Shown: positions 42,680 to 52,631, counted from the first letter of the stretch. The stretch is 64,000 nt of DNA from Thiomicrorhabdus sp965602805 (GCA_965602805.1 CBFCZK010000002.1:62001-126000), one strand, 5' to 3'. Numbers and translations: made by a program. The notes: generated by a model from the letters alone, not told the origin.

Positions 42680-43654
42680 TTAGTAAAACTCATACAAAGG
42701 CGGTTCTTGTAGCTGATCAGCCCAAGACTTTAATACCGCACGAGAATTGGTCTGTTGAACTGGTCGAGAATTCTCTCCCATCAATTCATTCATCTGCTGA
42801 ATTTGCTCAGCTGAAGCTTGAATCGGTTGTTTAAAGACCATCCAATACACCCCTTCTGAACACGGTGGTGTGGTCAATGAACCGCTGTATTTATAGAACT
42901 CGGTATTTCCCGGCACAAAGCCAACAGGGTTTAAAGTCGCACCGCGGTGAATATGCTGTTTGCCGATGTCTCTTGGCAAATGTGATAACAGGGTATCCAA
43001 TGTTTCATTGTCTTCACCTTCTTGAAAGAGAATGCCCATCACAGCTAAATTACCGTCGCCATCCTTATGCACCATATGCACTTCCATAGGGTAATTAAAG
43101 CCCTCTTTCTTGTGCTCACTTGGAGTATGAAAATGGAACTGCATTAGTTCATAACGATGTCCACCGACTTTGATGTAACTGCCCAGTGGATAATTGACTT
43201 GCACGGTGTGGCCATTATTGAGCACTTTTAAAGGCACGTCACGATAAACGATATCGAGCTGTGGCAGACCGGTTGTACCGACTGCGGCGTTATCGCGTAG
43301 ATCAATCGGCGATTGATTTTTGCCGATTTTACAGCTGATATTTTCAGGCGCTAAATCTCCCCAATGACGTGGACCACCAGGACCGGTATAACCCCAATGA
43401 ATCGCATGGTCATCTTTAGCATCCGCCTTAGATTTCTCGTCCATCGCATGTTCAGCAACAGGAGTATGAGAAACCGCTTTAGGGGCAGCATGGGCTTTCG
43501 CCTCAGGCATGTCGTTGCCTAACTCAGACCCTAAATCTAATAAGGGCGCAGATTCATGCGTCAGTTTTGTGACGTTCTTTGCATCGGAGGCAAAAACCAG
43601 CGTGCCCGATAAACATAATGCGGCCGATAACAGCGTTAAAACGGGCTTTTTCAT
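42680..43654 (-). CDS. Secreted alpha-carbonic anhydrase
   Basis: 324 residues from the ATG at 43,654 (GAG at 7 bases; the longer start at 43,675 is possible). Signal peptide MKKPVLTLLSAALCLSGTLV, cut near FASDA. A low-complexity Ala/His/Asp linker of about 60 residues precedes the catalytic domain. Zinc ligands are visible in QFHFHTPSEH (two His) and VHMVHKD (third His), with NQSPIDL and LTTPPCSEGVYW as family signatures. It interconverts CO2 and bicarbonate in the periplasm, as expected for an autotroph. Monocistronic. Confidence 0.95.
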   Translation of the reverse strand: MKKPVLTLLSAALCLSGTLVFASDAKNVTKLTHESAPLLDLGSELGNDMPEAKAHAAPKAVSHTPVAEHAMDEKSKADAKDDHAIHWGYTGPGGPRHWGDLAPENISCKIGKNQSPIDLRDNAAVGTTGLPQLDIVYRDVPLKVLNNGHTVQVNYPLGSYIKVGGHRYELMQFHFHTPSEHKKEGFNYPMEVHMVHKDGDGNLAVMGILFQEGEDNETLDTLLSHLPRDIGKQHIHRGATLNPVGFVPGNTEFYKYSGSLTTPPCSEGVYWMVFKQPIQASAEQIQQMNELMGENSRPVQQTNSRAVLKSWADQLQEPPLYEFY

Positions 43655-43784
43655 TTTAAATCTCAGAGAAACCATTTGGGTAGAACCTGCTTAGCTTAAT
43701 AATACGGATGTTAAGCAATAACTTTGCCAGGCAATTAAAAGTATCGACTAAATCCGTTGGTGAATTTTTAACCGCTGGTAAAGA

Positions 43785-44726
43785 CTAGGCTAAAACAGGG
43801 GTCACTCTTGCATCAAGCAATTCTTGAAACAGTTCTAACTCATGTTTTTGAATTGCAAAGACACCTTCGCCACCATGCTCAAACTCAAACCAATACAATG
43901 GTAACTCTGGATAAACAGATTCCATGTAATATTGAGAAACTCCAACTTCTACAATCAACACCCCATCGTCTTTTAGATACAAAGGCGCTTCGGCTAGGAT
44001 TTTACGGACCAGGTCTAAACCATCTGCACCGGCTTCCAGACCTAATCTTGGCTCTTGTTGAAATTCTTCTGGTAAAGCACCCATCTCAATATCATCGACA
44101 TACGGCGGATTAGAGACAATCAAATCGTACTGTTTGCCTTCAAGAGCAGAAAACAAATCCGACTCAATGACTTGCGCAAAATCATCCAATGCATACAACT
44201 CAATATTCGATTGCGCGACCGCTAGGGCTTCTGGCGATATATCAACCAAGTCAACTTCCGCGTGCGGAAAGGCTTGCAGTGAAGCAATACCAATACAACC
44301 ACTGCCGGTACACATATCTAATACATTTGTGACGGTATCGCAATTAACCCAAGGTTCATATTTTTGGGCGATTAATTCTGCAATCGGTGAACGAGGCACT
44401 AAAGTTGATTCACTGACTTTAAAGCGGATGCCAGCAAACCAAGCCTCACCCGTAAGATAGGCGGCGGGTTTTCTACTTTCAATACGACGCTTAAAGAGTT
44501 CGGTGACGGCTTGTTTTTCTTGGGTGGTCAATCGTGAAAGCCAATAGTTTTCAGGCACATTCATAGGTAAACTTAGCGCATAAAAAACCAACACTTTAGA
44601 TTCATCAAATGCGTTGTCGGTACCATGACCAAAAAACAATTCGGATTTGGTAAACAAGGAACCGCCCCAACGAACAAAATCGGTAATGTTTTCAAGCCCT
44701 TCATACTGATAGTTAAGATTGGTCAT
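43785..44726 (-). CDS. prmB: Ribosomal protein L3 (Gln) N5-methyltransferase
   Basis: 313 residues, class I SAM methyltransferase. LDMCTGSGCIGIASL is the SAM-binding loop and IVSNPPYVDDIEM the catalytic NPPY. The N-terminal helical part (RWGGSLFTKSELFFGHGTDNA) is that of PrmB rather than PrmC. It methylates L3. It follows mogA by 5 bp on the same strand. Confidence 0.95.
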   Translation of the reverse strand: MTNLNYQYEGLENITDFVRWGGSLFTKSELFFGHGTDNAFDESKVLVFYALSLPMNVPENYWLSRLTTQEKQAVTELFKRRIESRKPAAYLTGEAWFAGIRFKVSESTLVPRSPIAELIAQKYEPWVNCDTVTNVLDMCTGSGCIGIASLQAFPHAEVDLVDISPEALAVAQSNIELYALDDFAQVIESDLFSALEGKQYDLIVSNPPYVDDIEMGALPEEFQQEPRLGLEAGADGLDLVRKILAEAPLYLKDDGVLIVEVGVSQYYMESVYPELPLYWFEFEHGGEGVFAIQKHELELFQELLDARVTPVLA

Positions 44727-44731
44727 GCGAG

Positions 44732-45307
44732 TTATCCTTGCTGATTTTTGGTTGCGTGCGCTGGTTTGATGGCATGCTTCGGTCTAAATGCTTTAATAAA
44801 ATTTTCATCGGTTTCTAGATAACCGCCTTCAATCAAATCGATACAGTATGGCACGGCTGGAAAAACCGCTTCGAGGCACTCGCTAATCGCCGAAGGTTTC
44901 CCCGGTAAGTTGATGATTAAGGTTGAACCACGTGTGCCGGCAATCTGTCTTGATAAAATCGCAGTTGGCACATATTGTAATGAGACAGCACGCATTTGCT
45001 CGGCAAATCCGTCTAAAATTTTATCGCAAACAATAGCGGTCGCTTCAGGTGTCACATCGCGTTTAGCAGGCCCTGTGCCGCCGGTGGTGACAATCAAACT
45101 ACAACCATCAATATCAGCCATCTCAATAAGGGTCGATTCAATCAGGTTTTGCTCATCCGCAATCACCTTGGCAACCGCCGTCCATTCATTGGTTAAGGCC
45201 TGACTCATCCAAGCTTGCATGGCGGGTCCGCCTAAATCTTCATACTCACCACGGCTTGCTCTATCCGATACCGTGACGAAGCCAATTTTAATTTCACTAT
45301 TTTGCAT
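44732..45307 (-). CDS. mogA: Molybdopterin adenylyltransferase, MogA/MoaB type
   Basis: 191 residues. The GTGGTGPAKRDVTPEA motif and NLPGKPSAISECL are the substrate-binding loops of the family, and IGFVTVSDRASRGEYED is the usual start. It adenylates molybdopterin before Mo insertion. Operon with prmB. Confidence 0.92.
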   Translation of the reverse strand: MQNSEIKIGFVTVSDRASRGEYEDLGGPAMQAWMSQALTNEWTAVAKVIADEQNLIESTLIEMADIDGCSLIVTTGGTGPAKRDVTPEATAIVCDKILDGFAEQMRAVSLQYVPTAILSRQIAGTRGSTLIINLPGKPSAISECLEAVFPAVPYCIDLIEGGYLETDENFIKAFRPKHAIKPAHATKNQQG

Positions 45308-45438
45308 GCTCTGCCCTTGAATACGATTACTTTAGACCACATATAATACCGTATTCTAAGCTCTCTTTAGATGAAAAAAAGAGACCAAAACTAAACAATA
45401 TTAAACAACCGCCAAACCAAAATGATGAAAATAGCCTA

Positions 45439-48249
45439 ATGACCGATTCAATTGATAAACCACAAGATTTGCTCGCTGATTTACAGGATGTAACTGACGT
45501 AACTCAGAAACCGCTGCAAAGTGAGACCACTCAAGATGAGTCTGTATCCTCGATAAACCTTAAACCTGCCGATAGCAAAACGCCCCCCCCTGAGAGTATC
45601 CAATCAGAGAGTGAAAAAGATGCTCAGGTTGAGGTGATTTCTGACGCGATTGTTGAACCGACGATTGAGCCAATTGATGAACTGTTGACGGAACTAGGTA
45701 ACGAAGTTGAAGTCGATGAGAGCAACATTAAAATTGAAATTAATGAAGCCCTAGACAGCCAGTTGATCCAAGTAGATGCCAACATAGAGGGTCAGGTTTT
45801 GGTGAGCAACCCTGGCAGTGTCTTTGGTCATATTGGCAAAGCAGATGTTATTTTGCCAACTGAAATCTTCCTGCTACCGGTTAAGGAGCGCCCTTTCTTC
45901 CCGGGTCAACAGCTACCCGTTTTACTCAACAAGAAAAACTGGAGTGAGACGTTTGATGCGATTCGTTCCGGTAAATGCCGTTATATTGGCCTGGTGTATG
46001 TTGAGCGTGAAGAACACGACAAAGCCACACCTGAAGACTTTAGCCACATGGGAACACTGGTCAAAATCCATGACCCCAAAGTCAAAGAAGATTATATTCA
46101 GCTGATTGCCGAAGGCATCCAACGCTTTGAAATTAATAAATGGGTCAGTGAATCTGCGCCCTATCGTGCGCATGTTAGCTATCCAAAAGACATTAAAACA
46201 GGTTCTGAAACCGAGTTTAAAGCCTACGGCTTGGCCATTATGAATGCCTTTAAAGAGCTTCTGCCTTTAAACCCACTGTACAGCGAAGAGCTGAAATATT
46301 TTCTAAATCGTTACAGTGCCAGCGAACCTTCACAATTGGCGGATTTTGCGGCCGGATTGACCTCTGCTGAAAACAGTAAACTACAGGATGTTTTGGAAAC
46401 GCTTGATTTAGTCGAGCGTATGGAAAAAGTCTTAACCCTCTTTAAACAAGAAATTGAGATTACTAAAATCCAATTTAGCATTCGTGAGCGTGTTGAAGAG
46501 AACCTTTCCGAACATCAACGTGAGTTTTTCTTACGCCAGCAACTGCATGAAATTCAAGAAGAACTGGGAATGGTCAAAGATGACCAGACCTTAGATACCG
46601 ATCGTTTTGTAGAACGCATGAAAACCTTGACTCTAACGCCTGAAGCCCAGAAAAAAGCCGATGAAGAACTGAGTAAATTAAAAATGCTTGATGCGCAATC
46701 GCCTGAATACAATGTGGCGCGCAACTGGCTTGATTGGTTAACTCAGTTACCTTGGGGACAGTACAGCAAGGATAAATTGGACCTGAAACGTGCTAAAAAA
46801 GTGCTGGATAAAGGCCATGATGGTTTAGAAGATGTTAAAGATCGTATTTTAGAGTTTTTGGCGGTCGGCGCTTTAAAAGGTGAAGTCTCCGGTTCTATTA
46901 TCTGTTTGGTAGGCCCACCGGGTGTGGGTAAAACTTCGATTGGTCGTTCGATTGCAGACTCTTTAGGGCGTAAGTTCTATCGTTTCTCAGTCGGTGGCAT
47001 GCGTGACGAAGCTGAAATTAAAGGCCATCGCCGTACCTATATTGGCGCGATGCCCGGTAAGTTCGTGCAAGCCTTAAAAGATTGCGAAACCGCTAACCCG
47101 GTGATTATGCTAGATGAGATTGATAAAATCGGCTCGTCTTATCATGGCGATCCTGCATCAGCGTTACTAGAGGTTTTAGACCCCGAACAAAACCATGAAT
47201 TTATGGATCACTTCATGGATGTGCGCTTTGATCTATCAAAAGCCCTGTTCGTATGCACAGCAAACACCTTGGACTCTATTCCTGGACCGTTGTTGGACAG
47301 AATGGAAGTGATTCGTTTATCGGGTTACATCACAGAAGAGAAGATTAAAATCGCCAAACATCACCTTTGGCCAGCGCTGTTAAAAGACACTGGATTAACC
47401 AGAGAACAGGTGCAAATTACACCCGCCGCGATTCGCCATGTTATTGAAGGCTATGCGCGTGAATCGGGCGTGCGTAATTTGAAAAAGCAACTCTCTAAAC
47501 TGGTACGTAAGTTGGCGGTTAAGCTTGTGACCACCGACATCGAATCGACACGAATTCATGTCAATGAGCTTGAAGAAATGTTGGGACAACCGCGTTTTGC
47601 ACAGGAGAAAATCAACCAACAGATTGGAACGATTACCGGTTTGGCGTGGACCTCCATGGGTGGTGTGACTCTAACGATTGAAGCCAGTCGTGTGCATACT
47701 TTAAATCGTGGGTTTAAGCTATCAGGGCAATTGGGCGAAGTCATGCAAGAATCTGCGGGCATTGCTTATAGCTTTATCTCCTCAAACTTAGATAAATATA
47801 AAGCTGACCCAGAGTTCTTCGACAAAGCCTTTGTGCATCTGCATGTACCGGATGGTTCAACCCCAAAAGACGGGCCAAGTGCCGGTGTGACTATGGCCAC
47901 ATCACTGCTCTCTTTAGCGCGTAACGAATCGATTAAGACCCCATTAGCGATGACGGGCGAACTCAGTTTGACAGGTCAGGTGTTACCTGTGGGCGGTATT
48001 CGTGAAAAGGTCATTGCGGCGAAACGTATTGGCATTAAAGAACTGATATTACCGGAAGATAACCGCAAGGATTATCAGGAACTGCCTGACTATCTGCAAG
48101 AAGGCATGCTGGTAAATTTTGCGAAACACTTTGATGATGTGGCGCGCTTAACCTTTAATATCCGCACTAAATCCTTAGCGTTAAAGACTTACCTGGTACA
48201 GAAAGAGAGTGAAGCCTCTAAGAGTGCCTTAATCAATACTCAGCATTAA
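45439..48249 (+). CDS. lon: ATP-dependent protease Lon with an acidic N-terminal extension
   Basis: 936 residues; ordinary bacterial Lon is about 780-810. The first 130 or so are Asp/Glu/Ser-rich, low in complexity, and absent from usual Lon proteins; a run of eight C (45,592-45,599) encodes Pro-Pro-Pro there. The substrate-binding LON domain starts near 140 (LPVKERPFFPGQQLPV). It is followed by the AAA+ domain (Walker A G492-PPGVGK-T499, Walker B VIMLDEIDKI) and the Ser-Lys protease domain (S814 in DGPSAGV, K857 in REKVIAA). It degrades misfolded and regulatory proteins in the cytosol. The extension may act as a substrate or localisation tail. Confidence 0.96.
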   Translation: MTDSIDKPQDLLADLQDVTDVTQKPLQSETTQDESVSSINLKPADSKTPPPESIQSESEKDAQVEVISDAIVEPTIEPIDELLTELGNEVEVDESNIKIEINEALDSQLIQVDANIEGQVLVSNPGSVFGHIGKADVILPTEIFLLPVKERPFFPGQQLPVLLNKKNWSETFDAIRSGKCRYIGLVYVEREEHDKATPEDFSHMGTLVKIHDPKVKEDYIQLIAEGIQRFEINKWVSESAPYRAHVSYPKDIKTGSETEFKAYGLAIMNAFKELLPLNPLYSEELKYFLNRYSASEPSQLADFAAGLTSAENSKLQDVLETLDLVERMEKVLTLFKQEIEITKIQFSIRERVEENLSEHQREFFLRQQLHEIQEELGMVKDDQTLDTDRFVERMKTLTLTPEAQKKADEELSKLKMLDAQSPEYNVARNWLDWLTQLPWGQYSKDKLDLKRAKKVLDKGHDGLEDVKDRILEFLAVGALKGEVSGSIICLVGPPGVGKTSIGRSIADSLGRKFYRFSVGGMRDEAEIKGHRRTYIGAMPGKFVQALKDCETANPVIMLDEIDKIGSSYHGDPASALLEVLDPEQNHEFMDHFMDVRFDLSKALFVCTANTLDSIPGPLLDRMEVIRLSGYITEEKIKIAKHHLWPALLKDTGLTREQVQITPAAIRHVIEGYARESGVRNLKKQLSKLVRKLAVKLVTTDIESTRIHVNELEEMLGQPRFAQEKINQQIGTITGLAWTSMGGVTLTIEASRVHTLNRGFKLSGQLGEVMQESAGIAYSFISSNLDKYKADPEFFDKAFVHLHVPDGSTPKDGPSAGVTMATSLLSLARNESIKTPLAMTGELSLTGQVLPVGGIREKVIAAKRIGIKELILPEDNRKDYQELPDYLQEGMLVNFAKHFDDVARLTFNIRTKSLALKTYLVQKESEASKSALINTQH

Positions 48250-48273
48250 CAAAACGCTGATGAGTAATAAACG

Positions 48274-48315
48274 ACCAGGCCTGGTAAGACTTTGTAAGAA
48301 GTTACCAGGCCTGGT
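48274..48315. repeat. Two ACCAGGCCTGGT palindromes 18 bp apart (copies 9 and 10)
   Basis: Perfect copies at 48,274-48,285 and 48,304-48,315, directly after the lon stop. Because each is its own complement, they can fold singly or pair with each other around an 18-base loop. No strong U-tract follows. Likely part of the lon 3' end. Confidence 0.9.
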
Positions 48316-48421
48316 TGTTTGTGACTCTAGAAAACAACTCCAGCCTTAAAGCCTTCTACGCTATTTTCTTATTCTTTTATGTCCGAGTTGTCGCCAAACC
48401 CCATGAACTTCTTCCAACCCT

Positions 48422-48430
48422 CCCCCCCCC
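48422..48430 (+). repeat. Poly-C tract of nine upstream of the MCP gene
   Basis: CCC, T, then nine C, about 120 bp before the chemoreceptor ATG, in the region where its promoter should lie. Such tracts can vary in length and alter expression; variation here is not shown. Confidence 0.5.
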
Positions 48431-48547
48431 TATAGTAAAAGTAACAACTCCTCATTAACAAAACCAATAACCGTCTTGTAACCTTCATATTTTTGTCATA
48501 AAACCTACGTAGTATGCAACGGGTAATTTATTCAATATGAGAGCAAG

Positions 48548-50989
48548 ATGATTCGTTTACTAGAAAAATTATCCATTCAAAAACGCCTGTGGTTAAACCT
48601 ATTGGTCAGTATCATTTTTATACTGGCGGTGGCCTATTCTGCGAGACTGGCATTGCTAGAGGTGCGTGGCAGTGCAGACTCATTAGCGCAGATTCAGCAA
48701 ACTCAAAGTGCTAAAATCTCAGAATTCCAGACGCATTTCTCTAATACCTTACAAAAGATGAATGACTACATTTTGACTTTGGATAACAAAACAGGTCAGG
48801 TCTTCAACCAGAAAATGGATAATCTAAAAGCACTCAATCAAGACCTTAAAACTGCCGTCACTGAAACTAAAGATAGTCACTTTTCAGATGAAATGGAAAC
48901 TCTACTGACGAATGTAAAAAAATCCGCTAACTCCTCAGTTTTCTTAAAAAATCAAATTCAAGAAACTTTGATTTATGGCATTGAACCCAGCACTCAAACA
49001 ATGGAGACTAGCCTTAAATCACTCCTGCTTATTGAAGGCTTAGACCCTGAAATTCAGACTCTGTTAAAAAATGTCTTACAACGCCTTAACAGCTCACAGT
49101 TTGCCTTGCTTAAAATGATTTCAGTCAATGACCCATCTTATAAAGCAGTATTTGATACAGAAGGTCTAGGAGATTCCGCTGATGAAGGCTTTGAAACGCT
49201 CTCCGAACACTTTGCATCAGACTATGAAAACCAGGATATTTATTCAGAACTGACCTCCGGTTGGGAAGGTTATGTTGAATCATTTTCCGACCTTAAGGAT
49301 TCTATTCAAACCACTAAACAAAACAACAACACCATTACAGAGCTTGCCAATCACGCCAACACTCTACTACAAACGGCAGCATCCTCCACCGAATTACAAA
49401 CCCTGGATTTAATTGATAATTTGAGTCAACTCAGTGACTCTAAAACCTATGAAATGACGGTATATAGCATGATTGCTTTATTGGTTCTACTGCTATTAAA
49501 TGCCTTGCTGATTAAGTCCATTACCAGTCCGCTTTCTAGAATGAAAAACCAGGTCAACGAGATTGCACATAATGGCACCTACAAAACATGGACCATTCCT
49601 GCGGGGAATAATGAATTGACAGAAATGGGCCACAGCATTCAGAGTCTGCTGCAATCTGTGGTGGCCGCGACTAACGAAATTACTGAAGTAAGCCAAGCCT
49701 TGGCAAAAGGTCAACTGTCGACCAAAATGAATGGCCATTACCAGGGAGAATTAGCCACGCTTAAACAAGAGTTCAATAGCAGCGTGGAAAACATTGCCAA
49801 TACCTTTCACGCCATTGATGCGGTCAGCCTCGACTTAGCACAAGGAAATTTACAATCACAGATCAACCTTGAGCAATTTCAAGGAGACTATCAAGCGGTG
49901 ATGCAAAACTTGCAAAAAGCCATCCATGTGCAAAGTGACTCTATAAATTCAGTTATTAAAGTCATGCAAGCCATGAGCCAAGGCCATTTCAATCAACGCA
50001 TCATCGTGGATCTCCCCGGTGAATACACTCAGTTGAAACAGTATTTAAATAACTCGCTGGACAGTCTTGAGTTTGCCATTGATACCAATATCGAAATTCT
50101 AGAAAACTATAAGGACGGGAACTTTGCCTTTACGACGGAAGCAAAATTTAATGGCAAGCTCCATGATTTAAAATCCAACTTAGATGGCATGGCAAGCAGT
50201 GTGAGCCATATGCTACAAATGGTACAAAATGCCACTATAGATACCGTCAGAGGCGTTGAGGAGATTGGCAGTGGCAATATCGATCTAAACCAGCGTGTTC
50301 AAAATCAGGCCGCTTCACTCCAGCATACTGCACAAAATATGGAAGTCATGGCACAAAGCGTTTCTCAATCGCTGACACAAGCAACGGAAATGAACCACGT
50401 CAGTTACAATGTTAAGCAAACAATTCAAGAAGGCCGACAAGTCGTTGACGAAATGAATCAAGCGATACAAGCCCTGGCCACGGCAAGCAGCGAAATTTCC
50501 GATATGACGGGGCTTATTGATGGCATTGCATTTCAGACGAATCTATTAGCCCTCAATGCCGCCGTAGAAGCCGCAAGAGCAGGTGAAGCAGGACGTGGTT
50601 TTGCCGTGGTTGCCGGCGAAGTTCGTTCATTAGCGCAAAAATCAGCTGAAGCGGCGAAAGATATACGCATCGTGTCAGATTCCAGTATGGAAAAAGTCCG
50701 AACCGGATTACGTTTAAGCCAACAGACCACTCAAGCCTTTGTTAAAAACAGTGAGGCGATTGAACAGGTTAGCGGGATGATTGACAGCATGCAGATAAGC
50801 CTTGAAAAACAGACACAAGGTATTCAAAAAGTCAGCTTGGCTTTAAATGAAATTGATGATTCTACCCAACAGAATGCCGCTCTGGTTGAGGAAATATCTA
50901 CAACCTCCGGCTCTATTATTGAACAGGTAAGATATTTGGAATCATCCACTAAAACCTTTAAAACTTTACCATCCATTCAACACATGTAG
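48548..50989 (+). CDS. Methyl-accepting chemotaxis protein
   Basis: 813 residues. N-terminal membrane helix (LWLNLLVSIIFILAVAYSA), a helical periplasmic sensor domain of about 280 residues, a second helix near 310-330 (MIALLVLLLLNALLI), a HAMP domain, then further HAMP-like repeats (AKGQLSTKMNGHYQGEL, LAQGNLQSQINLEQFQGDY, SQGHFNQRIIVDLPGEY). The signalling hairpin has GIAFQTNLLALNAAVEAARAGE. No C-terminal NWETF-type pentapeptide. The multi-HAMP arrangement resembles receptors that signal in tandem. Ligand unknown. Monocistronic. Confidence 0.93.
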   Translation: MIRLLEKLSIQKRLWLNLLVSIIFILAVAYSARLALLEVRGSADSLAQIQQTQSAKISEFQTHFSNTLQKMNDYILTLDNKTGQVFNQKMDNLKALNQDLKTAVTETKDSHFSDEMETLLTNVKKSANSSVFLKNQIQETLIYGIEPSTQTMETSLKSLLLIEGLDPEIQTLLKNVLQRLNSSQFALLKMISVNDPSYKAVFDTEGLGDSADEGFETLSEHFASDYENQDIYSELTSGWEGYVESFSDLKDSIQTTKQNNNTITELANHANTLLQTAASSTELQTLDLIDNLSQLSDSKTYEMTVYSMIALLVLLLLNALLIKSITSPLSRMKNQVNEIAHNGTYKTWTIPAGNNELTEMGHSIQSLLQSVVAATNEITEVSQALAKGQLSTKMNGHYQGELATLKQEFNSSVENIANTFHAIDAVSLDLAQGNLQSQINLEQFQGDYQAVMQNLQKAIHVQSDSINSVIKVMQAMSQGHFNQRIIVDLPGEYTQLKQYLNNSLDSLEFAIDTNIEILENYKDGNFAFTTEAKFNGKLHDLKSNLDGMASSVSHMLQMVQNATIDTVRGVEEIGSGNIDLNQRVQNQAASLQHTAQNMEVMAQSVSQSLTQATEMNHVSYNVKQTIQEGRQVVDEMNQAIQALATASSEISDMTGLIDGIAFQTNLLALNAAVEAARAGEAGRGFAVVAGEVRSLAQKSAEAAKDIRIVSDSSMEKVRTGLRLSQQTTQAFVKNSEAIEQVSGMIDSMQISLEKQTQGIQKVSLALNEIDDSTQQNAALVEEISTTSGSIIEQVRYLESSTKTFKTLPSIQHM

Positions 50990-51115
50990 CGTTTAGTCTA
51001 GAAATTGTTAATTTAAAAAGAATCCGGCTAAACGAATCGGTTAAACGACCAGACAAGGTTTTTGAGCGGATTTTGACTTTTATAGCATTTAAAAAATGTT
51101 GCTAAAATGTCTAGA

Positions 51116-51949
51116 TTAACTCTTAAAAGTATAAGACATTAGAGCCGTTCTGATTTCATTAAGGATGTTCGATGGAATCATTAACTCTTCAGCCCCATCT
51201 TTCTCATAGGTACGCATCTCTTCACCACGATAAGCACCTAATGAGATTTCTGCGACCATTCCATTGGAAATTTTAATCATGGCAACCATCGCTCTGACAC
51301 GAGCATTTTTAATCTGCGAACATTCGGCATTATGATGCAACATAATGGCACTTAACATATCAATGGGTAAACACCATTTTTTGGCCATCAATACGCCAAC
51401 CACGGCATGATCCGAGCCAAACTTCTGCTGCTCTTTTGCCAGGATAGACAAGGGTAACGACATAGAGTTTCTGAATAATGGCTCATAAGCAGTCTCACCT
51501 TTTGCCGCCAACATTAAAGCCCCAGAGTTGTGAAAAAGCCCCAGCATGTAAGCTTCATCACGGGTAACACCTTCCACCCATTCGGCTAAATCGGCCATAC
51601 AGAAGGCGACATCAACACTATTGTCCATAATGTCTTTAAAAAGGCCTTTGGTGCCAAACATATTTTTCAATGCTGCCGACACCACCAAATTATAGATATT
51701 GTCCAAGCCCATAATATTGACTGCATCACGAATAGACTCCACGGGTTCTCTGAGTTTAATCACCGGAGAGTTAACGATTCGCATCACTTCACCCGATAAG
51801 GTGGTATTCATTTCAATAATTTCTGCAACCTTAGCAGTACTGCAAAATTTACTTTTTATTTCCTGTTCCAAAAGCAGGACTTCATTGGGCAGTTCAGGAA
51901 TTTTATGTCCCTTAATAGCCGCCAGTGCATTACGTAATTTTTGTTCCAT
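51116..51949 (-). CDS. HDOD-domain signalling protein
   Basis: 277 residues. The HDOD block runs over most of the protein: LPNEVLLLEQEI at the start, EIIEMNTTLSGEVMRIVNSP, LGLFHNSGALML in place of the HD-type active site, and HAVVGVLMAKKWCLPIDMLSAIMLHH. HDOD proteins lack phosphodiesterase activity and usually work in signal transduction. Convergent with the MCP gene, which may be a coincidence. Target unknown. Confidence 0.85.
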   Translation of the reverse strand: MEQKLRNALAAIKGHKIPELPNEVLLLEQEIKSKFCSTAKVAEIIEMNTTLSGEVMRIVNSPVIKLREPVESIRDAVNIMGLDNIYNLVVSAALKNMFGTKGLFKDIMDNSVDVAFCMADLAEWVEGVTRDEAYMLGLFHNSGALMLAAKGETAYEPLFRNSMSLPLSILAKEQQKFGSDHAVVGVLMAKKWCLPIDMLSAIMLHHNAECSQIKNARVRAMVAMIKISNGMVAEISLGAYRGEEMRTYEKDGAEELMIPSNILNEIRTALMSYTFKS

Positions 51950-52146
51950 AGCTTGGGTTCCAGAGCTTAAGTTAAGCTACATTTGAATACTGGTTAAAAT
52001 CTGTCAATTATTATACTGTTTATATCGGAAAGCTAACTTCAATTTCAATCTCTAATCGCCTATTGAAACTTGCAGAACTAAATACCTTAAGTAACAATAC
52101 GCATTTTTAATTTCAATACCTTTTTAAAAGACCATACAATCATAAT

Positions 52147-52304
52147 GAGACCTTTGTACGAGTGGGGCGCGAGAGAAAAATGAGGTAAAAATTGTCTAAA
52201 TAAGGCGTAAAACGTAGGTAATAGCTGGCTATTGGCAAGTTTTAGAACGAAATTTAGGCGATTTTTAACCATTTTATTTGTGCAGCCACTCGTGCAAAGG
52301 TCTC
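52147..52304. mobile_element. MITE-like element, copy B (158 bp)
   Basis: 18-bp terminal inverted repeats (GAGACCTTTGTACGAGTG left; the right end differs at one base) flanked by a 5-bp direct repeat ATAAT. The interior matches copy A in order and length but has diverged (AGC-TGGCTATTGGCAAG-TTT versus AGCCAGCTATTCACAAG-TTT), so the copies are not recent. Confidence 0.9.
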
Positions 52305-52631
52305 ATAATATAACAGTCGCTTTACCTACCCAAACGGTACGGAAACCGTTCACATGCTTAAGTACTTTGCAGAAGTACATGGAGTCTGCCTTGATTTACT
52401 ATATCAAGCGCCATTCCTCCCCATTCGTTAAAGCTGGTTTTCACACCTGAAGAAAAAGAACGTTTGGTGCAAAGCCCTTTATTTAAAGCCGTCAATGAAA
52501 CCTATCTTGTAGAAGAACTCTCCATTTATGGTGCTTTAGCTTGGTTTATAAACCAAGCCATTGACCTAACCATAAATGAAGTCAATCACGGTAAACAGCT
52601 CTCTAAGAGATTCCCAGCAAATTTTTCATAA
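52305..52631 (+). pseudogene. Broken gene remnant next to the MITE
   Basis: Two overlapping protein-like frames. The first reads TYPNGTETVHMLKYFAEVHG and on to a stop near 52,430. The second, one frame over, reads SLKLVFTPEEKERLVQSPLF and then a helical stretch to the TAA at 52,629. Together they look like the tail of one gene with a frameshift, cut on the left by the MITE. I do not recognise the family. The remaining 52,632-52,816 shows nothing supportable. Confidence 0.4.
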
